From: Congeria kusceri | Taxonomy: Eukaryota > Mollusca > Bivalvia > Myida > Dreissenidae | DNA length: 64,000 nucleotides | Direction of reading: 5' to 3' | Assembly: GCA_027627225.1 (NCBI GenBank) | Contig: CM051040.1 | Location: forward strand, 24,532,134-24,596,133 | Shown: positions 12,642 through 24,701 of the stretch, piece by piece | How positions within the stretch are numbered: position 1 is the first letter of the stretch | Layout of the letters: every line of letters begins with the position of its first letter | Position numbers and translations under genes: made by a program | The notes under the pieces: model-generated | What the model was told of the DNA's origin: nothing | The model's input: the letters and a program-made list of their open reading frames with translations, nothing else | Database searches by the model: none

Positions 12642-13111
12642 ATGAGGCGTGCTATGGGAAACTCAGGCTTTATGCTTCTGTGAAGTGTCGTCTCAGATTA
12701 GCCTGTGCAGTCCGTATGGGCTAATCCAGGATGACACTGTCGTCTCAGATTAGCCTGTGCAGTCCGTACGGGCTAATCCAGGATGACACTGTCGTCTCAG
12801 ATTCGCCTGTGCAGTTAGTACGGGCTAATCCAAGATGACACTGTCGTCTCAGATTAGCCTGAGCAGTCCGTACGGGCTAATCCAGGATGACACTGTCGTC
12901 TCAGATTAGCCTGTGCAGTCCGTACGGGCTAATCCAGGATGACACTTTCCACCTACAGTGGATTTATGTTTTGAAGAGACTTCCTTGTAACAGAAAATAC
13001 CATAAAAGCGAAAGTGCCGTCCTGGATTAGCCTCTGTGGACTGCTTAGGCTGATCCAGGACAACACTTTAGGCAGATGCATTAAGCCTGGGTTTCCCATG
13101 ACAAGCCTCAT
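12642..13111. mobile_element. Palindromic MITE with 5 x 52-bp internal expansion
   Basis: Begins ATGAGGCGTG and ends CAAGCCTCAT, with inverted ends. The outer arm contains the hairpin TTAGCCTGTGCAGTCCGTAC / GGGCTAATCCAGGATGACAC. In this copy the 52-bp hairpin block starting GTCGTCTCAG is repeated five times in tandem (starts 12687, 12739, 12791, 12843 and 12895), whereas sister copies at 15.6, 38.5 and 53.9 kb have it once. No coding sequence. Confidence 0.9.
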
Positions 13112-15614
13112 ATCATGGTGTAATTTTAGTAACTACCAACCTCACCACCCCCAGTGCAAAGACCACCAAAACACTCCAGTTACCAACAGATCCAGTAATG
13201 TACAGTCATTTTTCATATTAAACATTAAAACATAAAATTTGCTATTCAAAAGTAGGAAATCAGCTGACGCCCGTAAATGGGTCTGGGCCTTCAACCTCTA
13301 GCTCTGAAAACTACTCCTGAAATTATGAATAACTATGCTCTACCAAATTAATGTGTGTGTTTAATACTTGGACAATATGGTCAGTAAACTTATTGACAAT
13401 TTATTTCTAATAGTCCAGGGATTGTATTAATGGAAGTTTGGGAGTAATTTAATCCCAGTTTTCGTCACAGGACTTCCAATATTGCAGCCATGGAAGCATA
13501 AAAAAGTCAAACAGAAGGCTTAAACCTCCAATATCCAACACTTGGATGTGAGGACTTCCAACATTTTTTCCTATGTGCAGATCCTAATTATAATTCAAAG
13601 TTTACAATAGGTCTGAAAAACAACAACATGAAGTGAAAAACATGACTGAAGTACAATAATAGCTATACTAAGAGTAGTGATGTGTGCTGCGAAAATTGTA
13701 ATGTACATAATTATGTCACGCAATACGGTCAAAACTTCCAAATATTATGAGCAAAACTTCCAAAATCAGAGGCCAGGGAGTTAAAACTTCCAGTTTTCAA
13801 AAGTTAATGAAAGCCCTGTTAGTCATTGTATGTTGAAATACCGTTCATAATAGTGTTCAGAAGTTATATTGAATATTTACATTGCAACCACACCCAACAT
13901 CTGTGGTGATATAAAACCAGTGAAGCGTGGATGCCCTGAGAATCAGAATACCTCAGATATTTATCACACAAATTGCTAATTGTAATTTGAGTGTGTATGT
14001 AACTACAAGAAACAATTTTGGACAAACTTATTGTAGTGCAAACAATTGCAGACTTGGGAATGTGTCCAGAATTGAGATTTTTCATGTCATGATTTATTGC
14101 TAAGTGGTGTGAAATGAGGAACATTTAATCATGAAGTATTTTAACTAATGGCACACTGGTAGTGGTAGGTCTCTATATTTTAATGTTTTTATCCACAAAA
14201 GTACAAGCCACATCATGACTTACAAGCTAAGTTTACATTTTCTAATTCATTGGGAATTGAGGCAATCCAATGGGGAAAACACAATTTTTTTTTTTATTTT
14301 TTTTTTTCAAGGACTCATCAAAGGAAGGCAACATGCCTGCAAGTACATGCCACAATAATAAATCAACACAAATATAATTGGAAAGTAACTGGAATTTTGC
14401 CTTTAAAAAATATTATTATTTAAAAAAAATCAAACTCCTATAATATCCCCAACCACAAGCCAATAATACAGTCATGTTTAATTTATTAATTAATACAAAG
14501 TTAGTAAGACCTGAAAAGGAATTAAACCATAATCCTGACAAACCCGGTGAACTTGTCAACAACAAAATTGTATGTTAAACATTGACTTCTTTTATTATCT
14601 ACATAGAAAGGTCCTCATGTTACTGAAAATGAAAGATTTGACTGTGTTTAATATTGTATGTACAAATTTGTAATCACTAAAGGTGCTACTTTCAAGTTCA
14701 TGAGCTGTACAATATACTTGTTGACCAGAAAAGATTTTTTAAAATTTCGTATCAATCTCTCAATCTCTTAATTTACCACCATTCATAAACTAATATAGGG
14801 CTACACAGTATCTGGTGCTATGTATGATCCGTGGGATCTGACATGTCTAAAGCATACTTGTAATTATCAAAGGAATATGTAAGTTAACATCAAATATATT
14901 CCGATAAAATGATTAATGATTTTCGATCATATTTTAACCTGAGCCCACTCTGTAGAGAAAGAATTTGATCTTGACTTATATACAATAATCTGCATGTAAA
15001 TCCATGGGAAAATTGGATAAAGACAAGTACAGCTTACACAGTTTATTATTATACTGGGCAATGCTTATGTGCTATGTGTTTTACATGCACACTGCCAGTT
15101 GGAAGATAAATGGTGGCATTGCAAAACATTCATGATTGAAAAAAAATATCACAAAAAATACAAAGTACAGCCTCTCACGTTTGACCATAAAATATCAGTT
15201 TTCATGCAGTCGTTACTCATGTAAAAACAATGCTCAGGACACCAAGAGGCTTAATTTATGGAAATTTTTAAGAGGAGAAATCTATAACACTGCAATAATA
15301 AAAACAATCGGGCCATTAAAGTACCAAGCACATCAATTAAGTCAATGTATCACAAATCGAGCTGTGTATTCTACAGCAAACAAGTCTATAAGTTAGCTAC
15401 GTCTCACTCTGCCATATGCTATATTACAATGTAGACAGTCATTATAAATGTGAACTTTTGGCTGTAGAATATTCGGTTTGGCTGTACTTTGCTTCATACA
15501 ACCATAAAATACTGAAACAATTTGGATTATATACATGCAAACTATATTAAAGTTAATTGGCTAATGAAAATGTTTAGCCATGGTGAGCCGTAATTATTTA
15601 ACATCAAACTACAT
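13112..15614. other. Non-coding stretch
   Basis: No gene recognised. Loosely repeated ACTTCCAA words occur at 13440-13800, a T-run at 14287-14308, and otherwise AT-rich sequence. Short ORFs here (for example 13864-14124 on the minus strand, 15136-15396) have no recognisable domain. Confidence 0.5.
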
Positions 15615-15876
15615 TTGAGACGTGTCGTGGGAAACCCGGGTTTATTGCATGTGCGTAAAGTGTCATCCCGGATTAGCATGTGCAGTCCGCACAGGCTAAT
15701 CCAGGACAGCACTTTCCACTTTATGGTATTTTCTGTTTCAAGGAAGTGTCTTCTAAACATAAATCCACTGTAGGCGGAAAGTGCCATCCTGGATCAGCCT
15801 GTGCGACTGCACAGGCTAATCTGGGATGACACTTTACACACATGCATTAAGTCTGGTTTTCCCACGACATGCCTCA
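15615..15876. mobile_element. Palindromic MITE, single-unit copy
   Basis: Left end TGAGACGTGTCGTGGGAAA, right end TTTCCCACGACATGCCTCA: terminal inverted repeats extending through the ATGCATGTGCG / CATGCATTAAG motif and the internal hairpin TTAGCATGTGCAGTCCGCAC. About 260 bp. Same family as 12642-13111, 38518-38758 and 53875-54115. Confidence 0.92.
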
Positions 15877-18650
15877 TTTGTATATGTATAAACAACCATG
15901 AATATTAAACAATCAATGTTACACAACCATCGTGACATTGTGCTGATTTAAGGACATTGTGGTGATTTAAGGACACTGAAACCAATAAGTATAATTAGAC
16001 CTACAATGGTCTTCACACACAATGAACATTCCATTTTCCAAAGCAAATAACTGATTACTGGTAGAGTGAAGTCCAATATTAGCATGATTGCCAGATATCC
16101 TAGTGTGAACAAAGTAAGTTTAAATGGTGAGAACAAAGTAAGGTTAAATGGGTCAATTATCTAAACAAATGTTCAGTTTCTTTTTGTCTTTCATCATGAT
16201 CTCTTTATTGCGAACTAACTTATTGTAATGTATAGTAGACAGAAGGGATTATTGGTGGCAATGATTTTAAATGCTATTAGCAAAAGTAAACACATCCTCA
16301 TATGTTAAATCTGAACTGTTTAAACTGTACATAGATATTTCTGTTGCAAATATCACAAGCATAATGTATCGACTTAAAAATTTCACTTTATGGCAAATAC
16401 TTGTGATTATAAAATAAAGTTTTCTTGTCTTTAGCCGATATCAATACTTCCACACTAGAAATGATCTAGCAAAGTTTTGAAAAGCAGGTGTACATTTTCC
16501 AAAAATGAGAATGTTATTCAGGAAGTAATTACAACTAGGATTAAAACTGGGTCCAGATTTGTACAAAATTGGGTTCTCCAGAGTAAACAGGTGTGAATTC
16601 CCATGCACTGTTTAGTGCAAGCAGGTTTATAATTAATTTCATCTTCATTTTTAAGCAAAATTTATTACAATAAAAAAATGTTTAAATTAAAATAGTCCCA
16701 GTCTGATACCACGGCTGATACTCATTACTTAAAGTGGTTTATACAGTTCAACTTTTTATTACTCAAGTATAAACTAGTTAATACCCCAGTCATAGAGCCA
16801 CGTTTTTGTCGCCTCGTTATAATGTTCCGCCACTTGGCAGGCACGTAGTTCCACATGACTGTACTGTGCCTCAACGTGGCAAAAGTTGGCAGGTACATAG
16901 TTCAACATGAACGACTAAGCTGAATTTTGAACATGGTGTAAAATATTGCAACATTAACCACAAAATATTTACACGCAGTGGTACACGTGGCAAAACGTAG
17001 AACAACATGGCCTTGACGTAGCACAACGTGAACAGATCAAGAGTCCTGTCAATTGCTACATTATGCTGCATTACAGGGGCGTAGCTTGGGTTCAAAAAAT
17101 GTATAGGCACAATAGGCGGAAACTACAAAATGACGCTGTAAGCGATAATTTGGGCCAGGAGTGTTTATACTCGTATGTGGCTACAAACAACTAACTTGAG
17201 CTAAACCCAGATGATTATTAGAAATCAGTGTCTGTGATATTCTTTGTTTAAAAAAAATAAAATATTGTTTTACATTTTAACATTACTGGTAAAACAACTA
17301 CAATAATGTTTAAAACACTTTCAATCTGATAAATTATAGTTCAAGCCTTTCTAAACATTACCTCAACAAATTTAATTTTGCCTGAAGCCATTAGCAGAAA
17401 ACACAGGTCTGAGATACAATTCATCAAAGTAGACATGCCTGGCTGCAGCCTGCCCTTTACATGATTCCAATAGCGGGAAATTTGTTCTTTATGTAGTAAT
17501 AATTTTCTGCATTATTTTCAGTTAAACTGTTCATTTTTATATGTTTTATTGGTATAATGAATGTCTAGGTAACAGTCGCTGTATTGTTTTGATGCAATAT
17601 TTCAACATTTGACAAACGTCTGTTTTCACATTCATATTGTCTAACTTTCACTTTCAGTTTCAATTTATTCACAAAGTTACTTCCACAATTCAGCATTGGA
17701 GAAATTAAATCTTTCTTGGACATTTATTATCTACATAATGAACAAGCCCATGCCAAATTTTACCAGTCTCGGGCATATGGGCTTGTGGTAATTTCGATCA
17801 CTGAGCATAGTAAAAATTGGCACAATGTGAGTGTCAAATACATATGTATAAAACTATTTAACTATTTCACAATCATTTGCTTAATTCAGCGTTTTTCCTC
17901 ACTACATGTACTTTGGGAAAGGTACCAGTACTGATAAAATTGGGAAAATTAGCAACCTTTTAAAAAAAATTGGGAATTTTATAACTTTCATCAAAAACTG
18001 CCAAAAGGAGGTAAAAACAATAAGCTACAATAAATAAACTCTTAAACAACAAGTTTCATTTATTCTTTTATGTGTATTTATTGTTTGGAGGTGTTGACAG
18101 TTAATTTTAAGGAGCACCGTCAATCTTTTCTTGATTTTTTTTATTTTTTGTTCAGGATTTGGGAATTTTTTAACTTCTTCTTGAGAAAATTGGTATGTAA
18201 ATCTGATTGGGACTGGTACCATTTACCGGCCCTAATTTACATATAGAAAAAAAGCTGCTATATAAATTATGTTAAAATACCAGTCAGTTTGATTTTTGGG
18301 TGTAATGGTCAGGTCAAGTTACATTTATTGAAATTGTCTGTCATGATTCATTCAATTTACTGAGTATTTCGTTATACACTGGTCAAATATCATACATGTA
18401 ACAATTATGTACTTTGGCTTCAGTTCTATGTATCCTAAATTCTATCATGTTTTGTTTTTATCTGATAATATCACTAACATGCCATTATGCAAGATTTTTT
18501 GATAATTACTGTCTAGAACAAATTAAATTGTAAATATTGGAATTTCTAAAATAAACGCGTAATAGTGTGACACTATGACTGGTATATTAATGAATTACTT
18601 TTCACTTACATCCAACCTATAAAATCCATCAACATGCAATTTCTTAAACA
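15877..18650. other. Non-coding stretch with small local duplications
   Basis: Minor duplications: a 24-bp direct repeat around 15940-15975 (GATTTAAGGACA) and a pair of GAACAAAGTAAG words at 16107-16145. Region 16800-17060 has scattered ACGTGGCAAAA/GGCACGTAG words. TACAGGGGCGTAGCTTGG near 17075 looks like a transposon terminus, but I see no partner. No gene recognised. Confidence 0.5.
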
Positions 18651-18659
18651 AATGTTACA

Positions 18660-21300
18660 GATGATGTTATAAAAAGAGGGAAAAGATAATATCATATGTG
18701 CCACAATTCCTACATTTATGTAGAACAACTCCAAGAAATAAAAGAAACAGAAGATTTGTCCGTATAATCAACAACAGAAAATGGAAGCGGAAAAAGAAAA
18801 TAAAAAAGGAAATTGAGAGGGGTAAGAAAACAGTTTTGAATCTATCCAATAGACATTTGACTGATACTGAATATCGGTTGTTAGGTAAAGGATTTAAATT
18901 TTGCATAAAACCAAAACCACACAGTGAAATGCTATTGAGACAAGACATTTTTACATTTGCTAGAAAATTAAGATTGAAAGAATATTTTTCTAAAAGAAAA
19001 CATCTGTGTGAAGATAATACTCATGATGACACCACGGATTATAATGTCCATAGTTCCTACAAAAAATCTGCTTCTACTTTCATCCCACCAGCTGGACGTG
19101 ATCCTACCCTAGATTTTTACAATGAGGCGATAACTAAAGAAATTCTATCTGAAAACAAGAAGTATAAATACCAGTCCAATTTATCTCAAGAAGAACAACA
19201 AGCGCTTAAATCCATTCGCGAAGACCAAAGAATTGTGATAAAAAAAGCTGATAAAAGTGCTACCATAGTGATAATGAATCAAAAGACTATAGTGATGAAG
19301 TGTTGAGACAGTTAAACAATAAACAATACTACCAAAAATTAGATAGTAACCCCCAAGAACAGTTTCTAAAGGAGGTAACAAATAAAATACAGGACATGAA
19401 CGGTATCAGCGAAAAAGGTTAAGGAGGATCTCATTCCTGCTAATGAAGTCAGAATGCCAGTGTTTTACATTCTTCCAAAAATTCATAAACAGCAAAATGA
19501 AGATCTTCCACTTGGCTATCCTGGTCGTCCAATAGCGTCTGGTTGTGGTTCTCTTACAGAAAACATCTCCTCATATCTTGACAGCATTTTCAAGCCGCAT
19601 ATGGAGACTCTGCCGTCTTATGTCAAAGACACTACAGATTTCATCAAGAAACTAAAATCAGTGGGAAGTCTTCCTGACAATGCCATCCTAGTGACGATGG
19701 ACGTTTCTTCATTGTACAGTAATATCCCACATAAAGATGGCATTCAAGCGTGTACAGAGTTCTTAAGACAGGATAAAACATTAAATAAAGACAGTATCAA
19801 GTCCATAGAAGAGTTTTCTTACAAAAAATAATTTTCAGTTTGGTGAAGATAATTATTTACAAGTCTTGGGAACTGCAATGGTTACGAAAATGGCACCTAG
19901 TTATGCATCTCTATTCATGGGGAAGTTTGAACAAAATTTCCTATCATCTTGTGGCAAGACACCTATCCTGTGGCTGCGATTTATTGATGACATTTTTTTC
20001 ATATGGACTCACAGTGAAAATGATCTATTATCATTTATAGCTGAAATCAACACATACCAACCAACTATGACTTTTTCTCATCAGTACTCAAAAACTAGTG
20101 TGAACTTTCTTGATGTGACAGTGGAGAAAAATGGAAACAATGAACTAGAAACAAGAGTGTTTGAAAAGTCCACCAATTGTCACCAATACGTTGAGTTTTC
20201 ATCCTGCCACCCTAAATCGTGCAAGGCAGGAATACCATTCAGTCAAGCCAAAAGGTATCGAAGAATAACGTCTGACACTGAACAATTTAAACGAGACTGC
20301 GATAACATCCGTGAACATTTCAAGGATCACAACTACCCAGATGATATTGTGAACCAGGCTATATCTAAGGCAGCCGAATTCTCCATGGATGAAGCACTAC
20401 AACCCGTTACAAAAACTGACACTGACATTATACCCTTTGTTTGCACTTACAATCCATCTCTACCGAATATAGGACAGACAATCAACCAATACGGGACTTT
20501 TGAAAAATTCTTCAAAACAGAGTGTTCGAGACATTTATAACTGTAAACCTGTTATAGCTTACAAACGCCCATGTAATTTACAAGATTTATTAGTGCATTC
20601 TAAATTGAACTATTCTGCTGGTACCAATTGTCAAGTTTCAAAATGTTGTAGACCCCGTTGTTCCCACTGTTGTTATATCACTGAATCTGATGAATTCTCT
20701 AGCAGTACTTTGTGCAAAGAGTATCAAGTTAAACATAATTTATCGTGTTCATCTACAGATGTCATTTACCGTATAACATGTAAAAAATGTAAATCACAGT
20801 ATGTTGGACAAACTCATCAAAAATGTAGTGTTAGAATGAATAGCCATAAGTTTGATATCAAGCATTATCCAGACACAGTTACTTCTGTATCGGAACATTT
20901 CAATTCTAATGGCCACTCTATTGATGACTTTTCATTTATGCCGATTGATAAAGTTAATAACAATGGGCAGCGACTTTTAAAAGAAACTGAGTGGATGTAT
21001 AAACTTAGTACCATCATGCCTAATGGTATGAACACAAAATTACTTTACTAATAGTTGTATTGTCTCAGGTGTACGTATGACATATATATAGTACATACTT
21101 GTATTTATTAATACGTTGCTCTATTTGCATTTTACATGTATGGTGTATCTTTTGTGAATCCTATATATTGTAATAAGTACGCCAAATTATGTTTCATGTA
21201 TTATGACGTCATGATGTCATTATAACATCTTTGTCATAACATGTTACCTGAAGAAGGCTTTTCAGCCGAAATGTTGTGATTAAATAAATTAGCTGTTTGA
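18660..21300 (+). mobile_element. Penelope-like retroelement, near full length
   Basis: Holds the reverse-transcriptase and GIY-YIG endonuclease coding sequence described separately, followed by ~250 bp of 3' sequence. The 3' part ends with ACCTGAAGAAGGC, a small hairpin (GGCT 21256-21259 with AGCC 21264-21267) and CCGAAATGTTGTGATTAAATAAATT, a tail form common at Penelope-like 3' ends. No terminal pseudo-LTR duplication or hammerhead core was recognised at the 5' side, so the 5' limit is approximate. Confidence 0.88.
18698..21051 (+). pseudogene. Penelope-like RT/GIY-YIG polyprotein, broken by several frameshifts
   Basis: Would copy the element's RNA and nick the target. Order of parts: N-terminal PLE domain with NLSNRHLTDTEYRLLGKGFK (about 18836), RT fingers with [11 protein letters not shown] (19457) and GRPIASG, RT palm [12 protein letters not shown], then the catalytic FIDDIFFIW (FIDD at 19980-19991). 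A Cys-rich knuckle CQVSKCCRPRCSHC follows near 20630, then the GIY-YIG nuclease VIYRITCKKCKSQYVGQT (20761-20814) with a downstream E in KETEW. Frame changes occur near 19283, 19417, 19815-19845 and 20495, so no intact protein is made. The presence of GIY-YIG puts it in the endonuclease-plus branch (Penelope/Poseidon-like). Confidence 0.92.
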
Positions 21301-21684
21301 AGTTTGACTTCTTCATAAAATATATATTGTACATTTATGTAACAAATATTTAAAATATTTTTGTGAAATACTGATATACTACAGTACCACAGGTTATTAA
21401 TAATTCTATCATGACATGCCCAGATTGTTCTATAGACAAAGAACAAAATTACGACTGTAAAACCACCAACAAAAAAAGTAGTTCTAAATGAATTCTGATG
21501 TCATTCGTTCTGTTTTTATCAATGAAAGTGATGTCACTATAAGTTTGTGTCAATGAATAACATCACTGCAGGTAATAGCGGTGATGTAAATTTGAATGTT
21601 AGCGTGGGAAGATAGGTAGTGCATAGTAAATTTAGTTCCCATTGTTATTGCAAAAACACATTTGTAAGATCATGTTAGAATCAA

Positions 21685-22170
21685 ACAAGAGATGTTTGTA
21701 AAACGTATGCCTCGCGACTTGCAGCCAAGTTGTGAATATGTGGAATTGTTAAGAATTTTTTAAAATATAAAAACCCATTCGAGGTCTCGATATATGGTAT
21801 CTATGTATGAAGTTTCATTAAAATATCTTGACGCCTTCTCAAGTTATTGAGTGGAAACCATTTTTCTATTTTTAGCAACGGTGACCTTGACCCCACCCAC
21901 CCCATATGCAATCCCAAGCGAGGTCTCTATGTAAGGTATATATGTATAAAGTTTCATTAAAATATCTCAATGCGTTCTCAAGTTATTGAGGGGAAACCGT
22001 TTTTCTATTTTTAGCAACGGTGACCTTGACCTTTGACCTGTTGACCTCAAAATTTATAGGGTTCTTCTTTTCCTCCCAAGTAACCAGGGTACCAACTTTC
22101 ATGATCGTAGGTCAAAGCGTTCTAAGATATCTTGCGGAAACAAAATGGTCTACTTCAAAGGGGGGCATAA
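21685..22170 (+). mobile_element. Tandem-core element, class B ends
   Basis: Starts ACAAGAG then ATGTTTGTAAAACGTATGCCTC, and ends CAAAGGGGGGCATAA. The core has two copies of a ~125-bp unit beginning near CATTCGAGGTCTC/CAAGCGAGGTCTC and containing CTCAAGTTATTGAG and CAACGGTGACCTTGACC. ATGCC at the left and GGCAT at the right form inverted subterminal motifs. No coding content. Confidence 0.7.
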
Positions 22171-22457
22171 TAATCCTTTATTAACTCACGTTTAGCATTG
22201 TTTATTGGGAGATAAACAACGATTTACAACCAATTGTCGTTCATTCTGATAACAGTATATTACATTCCTAGGCATTGGAACTCCAAATCATTGTTTATTA
22301 GCTGATAAACAATGCTAACTTGAAGATTATTTTTAAATATCATCTATGGAATCACTCTCATGCTTGCATGTTCTTGCACAAAATCTTACTGCAGATTATG
22401 GGTAGGTAATATTTAAACATAAATCAGTTGTAATAAATCAAGTTTTACACTGATGTA

Positions 22458-23030
22458 ACAAGAGCCGGCTGTCTGAGGCCGCCACTGAGCGGTATGTGTG
22501 CGGCCTCACTATTTTTTGGAGCCTCCAACAGTCAATATTAAACAGAACAGTTATATAAACAATTTTCCTTAGGCTACCTTGCCTTTGATTAATTTAAATA
22601 AAAAGTAATCAAGTCGCAAAAATATATACAGGTGCAACAATCTGGGGACTAATGCCTCCCTGAAGCTCCTTTGTCAAGCTTCACGCTTCCACTGAGCCTC
22701 CTGCCTTCAAGACACCAAGCAGCCTATGCTATGGCTTCTGCTACAAGGCCTTTCACCAGCCTTGTTAACCTTTGGAACGCCTCCGAAGAACTCCTAGACT
22801 CCTGAATAAGAAACCCCGAGACCCGGGCAGCACCGTTTGAAGCACTGAAGCTAATGTTAACACCCAAATGCCGTGGAATCCTTTCTGAATCGAGAATACC
22901 TTGTTTAAGCCCATTTCCACTACGTTGATTCGACCACATCAGCAGGAGAACTGCTTGACTAACGCGTTCACTGGCCTTTACATACAAGTGAACAGAGCGC
23001 CACCTAGTCAGTACTCTTACGGAACCTACC
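22458..23030 (+). other. Element-like 5' end followed by unassigned GC-richer segment
   Basis: Opens with ACAAGAG and a perfect 8-bp hairpin GAGGCCGC (22475-22482)/GCGGCCTC (22500-22507), like the 5' ends of the tandem-core elements, but I found no matching 3' end. The segment 22620-23030 is richer in GC than its surroundings and contains an 87-codon minus-strand frame (22724-22987, …SERIPRHLGVN…). I do not recognise that frame and cannot tell gene from repeat. Confidence 0.35.
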
Positions 23031-24563
23031 GTAAACTAACGATATTTCCCGATCATTATTTCTAATTAATTTACATGGAAATCAGCCGAATTCATGAGAA
23101 CGGTGTAAAACAATATATCCAACTATTTACTGGTCTAAAATATATTTATTCATGCTTATCAACTGGTCTAAAGAAGTATATAGCTTACTTTTGGAATGAC
23201 AAATCTTACTTCCGTGTTGTTTACTACCATAATTTGAAACTAAGGGCAGTAATTCTTTAATGTTAATTACAGAAACGGGAAACAACTATTTAGACTGTTT
23301 CGTACCTAAACCACACTGATATATCAAAAGTTATGTAACTTTTTCTTATGTAATACAAAATAATTGTATACTTCATGTTACTTCGTTATTCCATGGAGTT
23401 TAAAATTTTCCACTTTTTTATTATTATTGCACAACAGTTTTTAGACATTTCAGAAAACAGACTAAGATTTACACAGGCATACTCTGCCTTATTCACGGCA
23501 ACAATAGCATCTGATCATTTTTGCATCATAAATATGCTACAATAAAGCATACATAAACCACAGTGCATCATATTTTTGTATGAGTCTTCAAACTTGCTAA
23601 ATTCTTTGAGACACTGGAGCCACAGCACCAATATGTGATCTTAATTTTATGTAACATTATTCGTGATAAGATATTTATCACTATATTTCATAAAACATTA
23701 AAATCATTCAAAACAATGAAATCGTTCATTATTCTCTATTATATATCATGATAATAATTAAGATCATATTGGCGCTCTGGTGCCAGTGACTGGAACTGGT
23801 TTTTAAAGGTTAAATCGACAACAAAATGGAAATCGGGTCACGATTATCAAACGTCAGCATTTTCAATTTCGCATTTATGTATGAGAGAAGCATTAACTAG
23901 ATGGGAAATAAATAGCACATCTATAACTTCGCCACCAAATTATGCATGAAAAACATCAGTTACCATTTCTCAAGCCGTTTTTCTTTGCCATCTTCGAAAT
24001 ATGTAATCGTCTGTCGGATGTTGGTCGTGTTCTCTTTTGTTTCGTAAGTTTTCGATGAGTACTAAACTCATCCGACTATGATAAACACACCCACTACGGT
24101 GGGCTATTCGGAACAACATATTTTTATCAACTATGGAACAACAGTAAAGCTATAAGATTTTTCGCAATAATTTTTTTACAAACGTGGTAATGATAAATCG
24201 TACTAACATAATATTCATTTTAGACGGGTGGGGTGGAGGTGAGGAATAAATGTGTGTTTTATTATAATACATGTAGACTGTTACACACATTTGTCCGGAT
24301 ATGTTAATATCTCACCTCCTACATAAACGACTCGATCCGATTGGCTAAGAGCGGTCACATGACTATGGGGTATTTTCCATACACCATGGGCACATTTCAA
24401 TACCATATAGAAGTCCAATGACGCAATCTTATGACGTCATTTTGTTTATTTTCGTTGCGTCAATGCGTGTGTGTTTGTGTTATTTTGTAAGTTTTTCTTT
24501 CGTTAATTTACAAGTGATATCAAATAAAAGAAACAAGTGAAAGGTAGTCGGTGAGATATATTC
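23031..24563. other. Non-coding stretch
   Basis: AT-rich, no gene recognised. A short run around 23960-24000 on the minus strand (start codon followed by nine codons and GTAACT) could be a first exon, but nothing supports it. Confidence 0.4.
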
Positions 24564-24701
24564 GTTACACTGTTAGTAACTGAGGGTGTATGGGATATAC
24601 ACCCTAAAAAGGCCTAATACCATACTCGAGCTACGCTCTCGTATGGTATGAAACCACTGAGGGTGTATATCCCATATATCCCCAGATACTAACAGTGTAA
24701 C
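24564..24701. repeat. Foldback palindrome with nested inner hairpin
   Basis: Left arm 24564-24604 (GTTACACTGTTAGTAACTGA…) is the inverted copy of right arm 24661-24701 (…ATACTAACAGTGTAAC), ~41 bp each with a few mismatches. The 56-bp spacer holds a second perfect hairpin, ATACCATAC (24617-24625) with GTATGGTAT (24641-24649). Each arm also contains its own GGGTGTAT…ATACACCC symmetry. Probably a MITE or a foldback element. Confidence 0.85.

Noticed and set aside
12687..12947. CRISPR-like array (regular 52-bp period)
   Set aside because: Repeats are contiguous without unique spacers, lie inside a MITE, and the genome is eukaryotic.
23950..24000. Minus-strand mini-exon beginning MAKKNGLRN with a GTAACT donor
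   Set aside because: Nine codons with no downstream partner in phase. Chance is likely.
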